From NCBI GenBank assembly GCA_029880065.1, contig JAOUPD010000029.1, positions 1 to 11,695 on the forward strand: a DNA stretch of 11,695 nucleotides, written 5' to 3'. Source of the stretch: Hadesarchaea archaeon (GTDB lineage: Archaea > Hadarchaeota > Hadarchaeia > Hadarchaeales > Hadarchaeaceae). Positions 7,408 to 11,695 of the stretch are shown here, in pieces. The translations under genes and the position numbers were made by a program. The notes beneath the pieces are model-generated. The model worked only from the letters and a program-made list of their open reading frames with translations. It had not been told where the DNA came from and made no database searches. The stretch's first letter is position 1; each line of letters starts with the position of its first letter.

Positions 7408-7416
7408 ATCACCTCA
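7408..7416 (-). promoter_or_regulatory. Shine-Dalgarno of cdc48 overlapping the upstream stop codon
   Basis: On the minus strand TGAGGTGAT contains both the TGA stop of the small protein (7416-7414) and the GAGGTGA ribosome site for the ATG at 7404. This points to translational coupling of the two genes. Confidence 0.6.
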
Positions 7417-7680
7417 AATTTCGACCTCAAATCGGTGCCAGACTAAATATTTGTTGAATTCTTTGAAAATCTCTTCGACCATTTTGGCGTACTCTTCCTC
7501 GATTAACAGGGTGCTCCGATTTATAAACTCCCAGACATCATCGGGGATCTCGTCTAGGATTCCCGCAGAATGGCTCCTGCCGGCCTTCGTCGGGTAATCG
7601 TACCCCCGAAGTGCCCGGTAGAAGAACGTCGCTGGTGAGCCTCGGGTCTTGACATCCCAAACCAGCAGGATTTTTCGCAT
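7414..7680 (-). CDS. Small protein of unknown function, first gene of the cdc48 operon
   Basis: I do not recognise this 88-residue protein (91 if it starts at the GTG at 7689). It begins with a hydrophobic strand ending in aspartate (RKILLVWDVK), followed by a predicted helix (SPATFFYRALRG), a charged turn, a strand (SAGILDEI), a long amphipathic helix (about 47-77, with EEEYAKMVEEIFKEF) and a final strand LVWHRFEVEI. The beta-alpha-beta-alpha-beta order and the N-terminal V-W-D recall the ferredoxin-like fold of Cas2/VapD-type proteins, but this is a guess at fold only; no cas gene is nearby. The ATG at 7680 is preferred because the first strand begins there and AAGTGA precedes it by 5 nt. 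The stop lies inside the Cdc48 ribosome site, so its product is made together with the ATPase and might be a cofactor or regulator. Confidence 0.7.
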   Translation of the reverse strand: MRKILLVWDVKTRGSPATFFYRALRGYDYPTKAGRSHSAGILDEIPDDVWEFINRSTLLIEEEYAKMVEEIFKEFNKYLVWHRFEVEI

Positions 7681-7689
7681 ATTTTTCAC

Positions 7690-7707
7690 TTGTTATATAT
7701 ATAACAA
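7690..7707 (-). promoter_or_regulatory. 18-bp perfect palindrome, candidate operator of the cdc48 operon
   Basis: TTGTTATATATATAACAA is identical to its own reverse complement over 18 bp. It lies 9 nt upstream of the ATG of the first gene, at the transcription start predicted from the box at 7716-7723. A palindrome at this position is typical of archaeal repressor sites. It also contains TATA-like sequence, but that would start transcription inside the gene. Confidence 0.5.
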
Positions 7708-7714
7708 CTATTTC

Positions 7715-7724
7715 ATATTTAAAG
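7715..7724 (-). promoter_or_regulatory. TATA-like box of the small protein-cdc48 operon
   Basis: On the minus strand CTTTAAATAT has the archaeal TATA form. Transcription would start about 25 nt on, near 7695, inside the 18-bp palindrome, leaving a leader of roughly 14 nt. Confidence 0.42.
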
Positions 7725-7811
7725 TTTGTGGGCGCGTACTGCCGTTGACCGGGGAGTACGTAACCAAGGGAATCATACAAAGAAAGTTCGTATTTTTTAG
7801 TGATTGAGCCT

Positions 7812-9017
7812 CTATTTTGCTCGGCGTCTTCGTCTTATCCTTTCCTTTTTTCCATCAGGCCTATGGGTGTCTCTCTTTCGACTACTTGCTTCGCTAAGAC
7901 ATTCTGAACCTTGTCTTCCCGGAACTTCTTCCTGCTTGAGCCATGTGGGTAAAGCCCATATGCCACGAGTCATCATTTTTTGAATCTGAGAGTCTATTAC
8001 GGTTCTCCGGTACTCGTCATGCTTCATCGGAACACGTCTCAGCCATAGGTTCTTCGGATATAGCGGCTTCTCGTATATCAGCCTACAGATTTCTGTCCTC
8101 AAGTCCTTCATCCAATTCATCAAGGGCGACCTTGCCCTGAAGTCACGAAGAGCCTCAATATCGATTACACCTGCGCAATATGATGAACCAGCCCCATAGT
8201 CATGCCGTGATATGATACGACCCTTAAAATCCACTATCATAGACTTTCCTCCGAAGGTGTCGATGGGTGCTTCAGCATCCTGGGTAACGTAGTAGGTACC
8301 GGTGTTCGGCGCAACGATATAGCAGTTATTATCTAACGCCCTTGCCCTATTCTGGATCTCCCAGGCCTCGTTGCCCACATGAGGCTCTGGGTATGCTGGT
8401 CTGCAAACCACTTCTGCTCCATTCATCGCCAACCCCCTCACCATCTCAGGGTATGATCCTTCGTTCGCCAAGCAGCATCCAATTCTACCGATATCGGTAT
8501 CTGCCACTGGGAAGAAGGCGTCAAGCCGTTTACCATGGGTCTTGATCCACTTATCCCAGACATCGTGGGGACAGACCGAGTGTTCGACTGGAAAGAGTGG
8601 GCAATTTTTATAGTGTTTTAGAATGATTTTTCCTTTTGGGTCAATGAGGAATGCTATGTTAAAGAACCGATCTGGAAAATCTGGCTCTCTCGACTTGGCG
8701 GTTGCGACTACGTATGAATCATATTGCTTTGCTATTTCTCCTAGGATGTCAGTTTCTTCACCTGGTATGTCTATCGCTATCTCTCTTGCATATTCGACGT
8801 GATCCATGTCAAAGATTTCATCCGTGAAGCCTTGTAGGGATCCCTCAGGTATTACGATCAGACGAATAGGTAGGTCAAGGCTACTTAGCCAGGACGCAGC
8901 CGCGCATAGATGCCGTAGATGGTCCAGATTCTTTTTGATCTGGCCCCTATTCCTGACACCCCAGACGGTCGGAGATAGACCTGCGACCATATACGGCTTA
9001 ATCATAGCCTTACTCAT
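7812..9017 (-). CDS. AmiE-like nitrilase-superfamily protein lacking the catalytic cysteine
   Basis: A 401-residue carbon-nitrogen hydrolase fold closest, by eye, to aliphatic amidase AmiE. Glu58 (IVIPEGSLQGF; AmiE VFPEYSLQG), Lys137 (KHYKNCP) and Glu145 (FPVE) match AmiE E59, K134 and E142, with the same 8-residue Lys-Glu spacing. The nucleophile motif, GxxIIC-x-DGNYPE in AmiE, reads here GRIGCCLANEGSYPE (177-191), putting Ala184 (codon GCG) at the cysteine position. C181 and C182 are three and two residues too early. Other conserved parts, such as GLAMNGAEVV and NRARALDNNCYIVAPN, are intact, so the fold is probably kept. The family hydrolyses amides or nitriles; activity here is doubtful. 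The last 25 residues are strongly basic (RRRRR). The DNA is AT-richer than its neighbours. A TATA-like box about 26 nt before the ATG suggests a leaderless mRNA. Confidence 0.87.
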   Translation of the reverse strand: MSKAMIKPYMVAGLSPTVWGVRNRGQIKKNLDHLRHLCAAASWLSSLDLPIRLIVIPEGSLQGFTDEIFDMDHVEYAREIAIDIPGEETDILGEIAKQYDSYVVATAKSREPDFPDRFFNIAFLIDPKGKIILKHYKNCPLFPVEHSVCPHDVWDKWIKTHGKRLDAFFPVADTDIGRIGCCLANEGSYPEMVRGLAMNGAEVVCRPAYPEPHVGNEAWEIQNRARALDNNCYIVAPNTGTYYVTQDAEAPIDTFGGKSMIVDFKGRIISRHDYGAGSSYCAGVIDIEALRDFRARSPLMNWMKDLRTEICRLIYEKPLYPKNLWLRRVPMKHDEYRRTVIDSQIQKMMTRGIWALPTWLKQEEVPGRQGSECLSEASSRKRDTHRPDGKKERIRRRRRAK

Positions 9018-9038
9018 AACCCTTCAAAGTTTGGAACC

Positions 9039-9049
9039 TATATATAATA
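9039..9049 (-). promoter_or_regulatory. TATA-like box of the nitrilase-like gene (leaderless type)
   Basis: On the minus strand TATTATATATA is centred about 26 nt before the ATG at 9017, so transcription would begin at or within a nucleotide or two of the start codon. No well-spaced Shine-Dalgarno site is present, as expected for leaderless translation. Confidence 0.45.
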
Positions 9050-9075
9050 TTTGTAAAATCTTCACGTAGGTTGAA

Positions 9076-9085
9076 TAAATTTAAA
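9076..9085 (+). promoter_or_regulatory. TATA-like box of larC
   Basis: TAAATTTAAA at 9076-9085 would start transcription near 9107, 10 nt before the ATG at 9117. It lies back to back with the nitrilase promoter in a 99-nt divergent gap. Confidence 0.42.
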
Positions 9086-9116
9086 GCCGACAGCACCAGC
9101 AAGAGTGTTGGTGAGC

Positions 9117-10319
9117 ATGAAACTCGCATTCATCGACTGTAGCATCGCGGGTGTCTCAGGTGACATGCTGACAGCCGCGCTCATCGACGCTGGCGCGAGC
9201 GCCCAACGGGTTAAGAGAGCTATGCTTGCCGCCGCTAAGCCGTTCGGTAGCGTCGAGGTGGGAATCAAACGAGTTAAGGTGAACGAGATCAAGGCAACGC
9301 GGGTTGATGTCAAAACGAGCGATAAGGGCGGGCGCACCTATCCCAAAATTGTGGGGAGGGTCAAAAGACTACGCCTGCCGCTGAAAGTCGAGCGCACAGT
9401 ACTCGAAACGCTGGGGGTACTCGCTCGCGCCGAGGCCCGCGTGCACCGTAAGCGCCTAGAGCGACTCGTGCTGCACGAGGTCGGTGCGGCGGATGCAATT
9501 GCCGATATCGTGGGCTGCTGCACGGCCGCTAATGAGCTAGGGCTATTTGAAGGTGAGATATTGGCGAGCGAAGTAGCGGTTGGAAAGGGGGCCACAAAGT
9601 TTATCCACGGCGAGCTTCCCCTACCAGCCCCAGCCACGCTTGAAATTCTTCGAGGAAAGCCAATTCGAGGCGTGGCTGCGAACGTCGAACTCACCACCCC
9701 AACTGGCGCGGCCCTGCTCGTCACGCTCGTCAATCGATTCGTCAATGTATACCCCGCGATGCGCATCGATGCGATAGGCTACGGCGTGGGCGCGAGAAAA
9801 CTTCCCTCGCCAAATCTCGTGCGCGTCTGCATGGGCGAGGCGAGGGGGCACGGACTCAAGCTTCAGGAGATAGCGTTGCTCGAGACGAACGTCGATGATG
9901 TCTCGGGTGAGGTCGTCGGCTACACAATCGAAAAACTGCTCGCGGAAGGCGCGCTGGACGCGAGTGCCGTTCCCGTCCTGATGAAAAAGGGAAGGCCAGG
10001 ATTTTTAATCAAGGTGCTCGTCAAACCCAAGGATGCCGAAAGACTCGCGCACGTGTTGATGTCAGAAACTGGAACGCTCGGTGTGCGCGTACTGCCTACC
10101 ATGCATCGCTATGCTCTCGAGCGGGAAATCGTGCAGGTTGATATCAAGCTGGCCGGGCGCAAATTCAAGCCGCGCGTGAAGGTAGCGCGAGAAAGAGGTA
10201 ATCTAGTCGGTTTTGCTGCTGAGTACGAAGATGCTAAGGAAATCGCCGAACGAACGGGCTTGCCGCTTCGCGAGGTGATGCGGCGCGTTGAGGAAGCCGC
10301 CCGCCGGAAAATAAGGTAA
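9117..10319 (+). CDS. larC: LarC, nickel-pincer cofactor cyclometallase
   Basis: LarC inserts nickel, using CTP, into the pyridinium bis-thiocarboxylate precursor to make the nickel-pincer nucleotide cofactor of lactate racemase (LarA) and related enzymes. The 400 residues show family hallmarks: AFIDCSIAGVSGDM near the N-terminus (4-17), LHEVGAADAIADIVG in the first half, TPTGAALL, and the C-terminal domain signature ETNVDDVSGE followed by MKKGRPG. Both LarC1 and LarC2 regions are in one uninterrupted frame, unlike Lactobacillus plantarum, where a programmed frameshift joins them. The frame extends to a GTG at 9105, but the ATG at 9117 has GGTGA (9110-9114) before it and agrees with the TATA-like box. 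LarA, LarB and LarE are not in the window; the gene is flanked by unrelated genes. Confidence 0.94.
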   Translation: MKLAFIDCSIAGVSGDMLTAALIDAGASAQRVKRAMLAAAKPFGSVEVGIKRVKVNEIKATRVDVKTSDKGGRTYPKIVGRVKRLRLPLKVERTVLETLGVLARAEARVHRKRLERLVLHEVGAADAIADIVGCCTAANELGLFEGEILASEVAVGKGATKFIHGELPLPAPATLEILRGKPIRGVAANVELTTPTGAALLVTLVNRFVNVYPAMRIDAIGYGVGARKLPSPNLVRVCMGEARGHGLKLQEIALLETNVDDVSGEVVGYTIEKLLAEGALDASAVPVLMKKGRPGFLIKVLVKPKDAERLAHVLMSETGTLGVRVLPTMHRYALEREIVQVDIKLAGRKFKPRVKVARERGNLVGFAAEYEDAKEIAERTGLPLREVMRRVEEAARRKIR

Positions 10320-10350
10320 TTTGACATTCGAGTGTCGGCCGTTTCACCCC

Positions 10351-10367
10351 TTTATAAGCCTTATAAA
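10351..10367. promoter_or_regulatory. 17-bp palindrome upstream of nurA-herA
   Basis: TTTATAAG-C-CTTATAAA is a perfect 8-bp inverted repeat around one base, in the 122-nt gap between larC and nurA, about 35 nt upstream of the likely nurA TATA box. It could be a regulator site or a second, bidirectional TATA pair. Confidence 0.4.
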
Positions 10368-10398
10368 TTACTTTCACCGACCTCTCTCCCCCAAATCC

Positions 10399-10408
10399 AC
10401 TTAAATAT
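10399..10408 (+). promoter_or_regulatory. TATA-like box of nurA-herA
   Basis: ACTTAAATAT at 10399-10408 predicts transcription start near 10430, just before the GGAGGGTG ribosome site and about 12 nt before the ATG at 10442. Confidence 0.42.
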
Positions 10409-10427
10409 TCTTCCACATTTCCTAAGC

Positions 10428-10435
10428 GGAGGGTG
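10428..10435 (+). promoter_or_regulatory. Shine-Dalgarno site that decides the nurA start
   Basis: GGAGGGTG ends 6 nt before the ATG at 10442. The alternative GTG at 10433 lies inside this site and so is unlikely to be the start. Confidence 0.65.
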
Positions 10436-10441
10436 AAAAAA

Positions 10442-11617
10442 ATGGGTCCGAGCGGTGAAATGGGTGACCAAATGGTTTCACCTGTACGAAGGTCTGGTTT
10501 CTCGGAGGAACACGCAGGACTCGAGGACACACTTGACAGCATAGCCGAGCGAATACGAAAACAGGAAGGGCAAAGGTGTACGGTGGCCAAGGCTCTTGCT
10601 GGGTTAAGGGACGTGACTTTGGATGGTGTGGAAGAAATTATCGAAACTTCTCTCGTGAAACCGATTGAGCAAGACGCGCTCGCGAACCTGACGGTGGCGG
10701 GTGTAGATGGAGGGATGCTTGAGCAGCAGCTCCATGGTCTAGACCTCATCCTCTTGCGGGCGGTTGTTGCGATATTTCACTACCACGACTCTCGGCTGGA
10801 GTGGGCCAAGTACTTCCCAAGCGAGATGCCGTTCCCCCGCCTGATCGACGTTGCGGAGCCGCTGGATGCCCGAGAATTTGAGCTCCTTGCCGGTATGGAA
10901 CGTCAGCTGACCGAAATTGAGCTCGCTACCGAGGCGCTCCGAACAAATGAAGTTAAACTCCTGTTACTGGACGGCTCTGTAGTGCCCCAGTACATCGACC
11001 GCTTTCCCCATAACCAAAGCTTGCTTGAGCGTTATCACAAACTCCTCAATGCGTACACGAAGCTTTACGAGACTTGCTCGGAGTCGGAAGTCCTGCTTGC
11101 GGGCGCGGTTAAGGACAGCCGGGGCGGGCGCTTCATCGATATCCTCAGGCGTAAAGTGCTCCCAAGCTTAGGTGGCCTCGGCCTCGAACAAAAAGAGCTG
11201 GAAATCCTAGAACGCTCGCGAGACACCGTTCTTCTCGATCACGTGCTCGGGGTGGGAGAGCGTACCTCCATCTTCCGCTACGCTGAGAGCCCATCAAGAT
11301 ATGTGCTCCGTGACCTCGGCGAATGGGCGATGCGAGTTTATGCATTTTACCTCAAGACTGTGCCATTCGACCGTCCGCTGCGCGTGGAGTTCATCGATTT
11401 CAGAGACGAACCCGCAGAGACCGCCGATCGCGTCGCGCCACTCATCTACGCGCTTTCTTCCCACCATGATGCCTTCGGGCTCCCCTCAGTACTCATCGAG
11501 GCGGATGTTTGTGCCCGTCTGACAGAGGAGGACCTGAGCATCGTGCGCGACAGCATCGCGGACCGTCTCGGCCCCTCTGCCTTGCTCGACCTGAGGCGAA
11601 ACCGGAGACCTTTCTGA
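10442..11617 (+). CDS. nurA: NurA 5'-3' nuclease
   Basis: NurA is a dimeric, Mn2+-dependent nuclease that works with the HerA hexameric translocase, and usually with Mre11-Rad50, to resect DNA ends and make the 3' strand on which RadA loads. The 391-residue protein has the first catalytic aspartate in VAGVDGG (D89), a glutamate at 160, and LLLLDGSV with D177. The 17-residue E160-D177 spacing equals that of E114-D131 in Sulfolobus NurA, by memory of that structure. A later KDS (224-226) in AVKDSRGGR is also typical. In the C-terminal motif, the place where I expect AH reads AD (D355); H341 and H342 lie nearby. The ATG at 10442 is chosen by the GGAGGGTG site. herA starts 9 nt after the stop, the standard archaeal pairing. 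Confidence 0.92.
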   Translation: MGPSGEMGDQMVSPVRRSGFSEEHAGLEDTLDSIAERIRKQEGQRCTVAKALAGLRDVTLDGVEEIIETSLVKPIEQDALANLTVAGVDGGMLEQQLHGLDLILLRAVVAIFHYHDSRLEWAKYFPSEMPFPRLIDVAEPLDAREFELLAGMERQLTEIELATEALRTNEVKLLLLDGSVVPQYIDRFPHNQSLLERYHKLLNAYTKLYETCSESEVLLAGAVKDSRGGRFIDILRRKVLPSLGGLGLEQKELEILERSRDTVLLDHVLGVGERTSIFRYAESPSRYVLRDLGEWAMRVYAFYLKTVPFDRPLRVEFIDFRDEPAETADRVAPLIYALSSHHDAFGLPSVLIEADVCARLTEEDLSIVRDSIADRLGPSALLDLRRNRRPF

Positions 11618-11622
11618 GGTGG
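11615..11622 (+). promoter_or_regulatory. Shine-Dalgarno of herA overlapping the nurA stop
   Basis: TGAGGTGG contains the nurA TGA and a GAGGTGG ribosome site 4 nt before the herA ATG, suggesting coupled translation of nuclease and translocase. Confidence 0.6.
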
Positions 11623-11626
11623 ACCT

Positions 11627-11695
11627 ATGGAATTAGGAACAATTGTCGCTACAGGGGATGGCCCCTCACCAAGCAAATTCTCTTTCGTAGTCACC
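11627..11695 (+). CDS. herA: HerA DNA translocase, N-terminal 23 codons (runs off right edge)
   Basis: The last 69 bases read MELGTIVATGDGPSPSKFSF followed by VVT. This matches the start of the HAS-barrel domain of HerA (M-x-LG-x-V, then G-x-PSP-x-x-F-x-F-V). HerA is a hexameric, bidirectional ATP-driven DNA pump of the FtsK-HerA class that drives NurA in end resection. Its ATPase domain is outside the window. The call rests on this short N-terminus plus its position 9 nt after nurA, the near-universal partner order in archaea. Confidence 0.83.
   Translation, partial: MELGTIVATGDGPSPSKFSFVVT

Noticed and set aside
7414..7689. Cas2 gene of a CRISPR system
   Set aside because: The likeness is only an N-terminal strand and general fold order. 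No repeats, cas1 or other cas genes are present in the window.
7735..7760. Inverted repeat CGTACT/AGTACG downstream of the nitrilase-like gene
   Set aside because: Only 6 bp around a 14-nt loop, with GTAC being self-complementary, and no following T-run on either strand. The gap 7725-7811 holds nothing else I can support.
7538..7780. 80-codon minus-strand frame overlapping the small cdc48-operon gene
   Set aside because: It runs across the promoter and palindrome in another frame, and its translation shows no domain-like pattern.
10321..10338. Possible hairpin terminator after larC (GACAT-TCGA-GTGTC)
   Set aside because: The stem is four pairs plus a wobble and no U-run follows.

Overview
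The window is chromosomal DNA from an archaeon, most likely euryarchaeal-related. Evidence: an RPA-type single-strand binding protein with four tandem OB folds plus a zinc-finger OB fold (the layout of the large methanogen RPA), RadA rather than RecA, a VAT/Cdc48 AAA+ ATPase, a stand-alone PRC-barrel protein, and nurA-herA. Several genes follow one pattern: an AT-rich TATA-like box, about 25 nt, a very short leader, often a GGAGG/GGTG Shine-Dalgarno site, and an ATG or TTG start. I cannot place the lineage more exactly; a deep-branching uncultivated euryarchaeal group is only a guess.

Layout, left to right. (1) Bases 1-151, minus strand: the N-terminus of a radical SAM protein that runs off the left edge. 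(2) Bases 253-3998, plus strand: a tight three-gene operon, RPA - radA - phosphoglycolate phosphatase, diverging from the radical SAM gene. (3) Bases 4104-4790: a metallophosphoesterase with its own promoter. (4) Bases 4803-7680, minus strand: small unknown protein - VAT/Cdc48 - PRC-barrel protein, headed by an 18-bp perfect palindrome just downstream of a TATA-like box. (5) Bases 7812-9017, minus strand: a nitrilase-superfamily protein of the AmiE type with alanine where the nucleophilic cysteine should be. Its DNA is more AT-rich than that of its neighbours and it has a leaderless-type promoter. (6) Bases 9117-10319, plus strand: LarC. (7) Bases 10442-11695: nurA followed 9 nt later by the first 23 codons of herA, which runs off the right edge.

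Functionally, both ends of the window carry homologous recombination and DNA-end processing: RPA and RadA on the left, the NurA nuclease with the HerA translocase on the right. The phosphatase in the RPA-radA operon fits this theme, because 2-phosphoglycolate is released when oxidatively broken DNA ends are cleaned. The middle holds protein quality control (Cdc48), a nickel-cofactor gene and the probable pseudo-enzyme. I see no RNA genes, CRISPR arrays, insertion sequences or integrase sites, and no gene-free stretch longer than about 125 bases.
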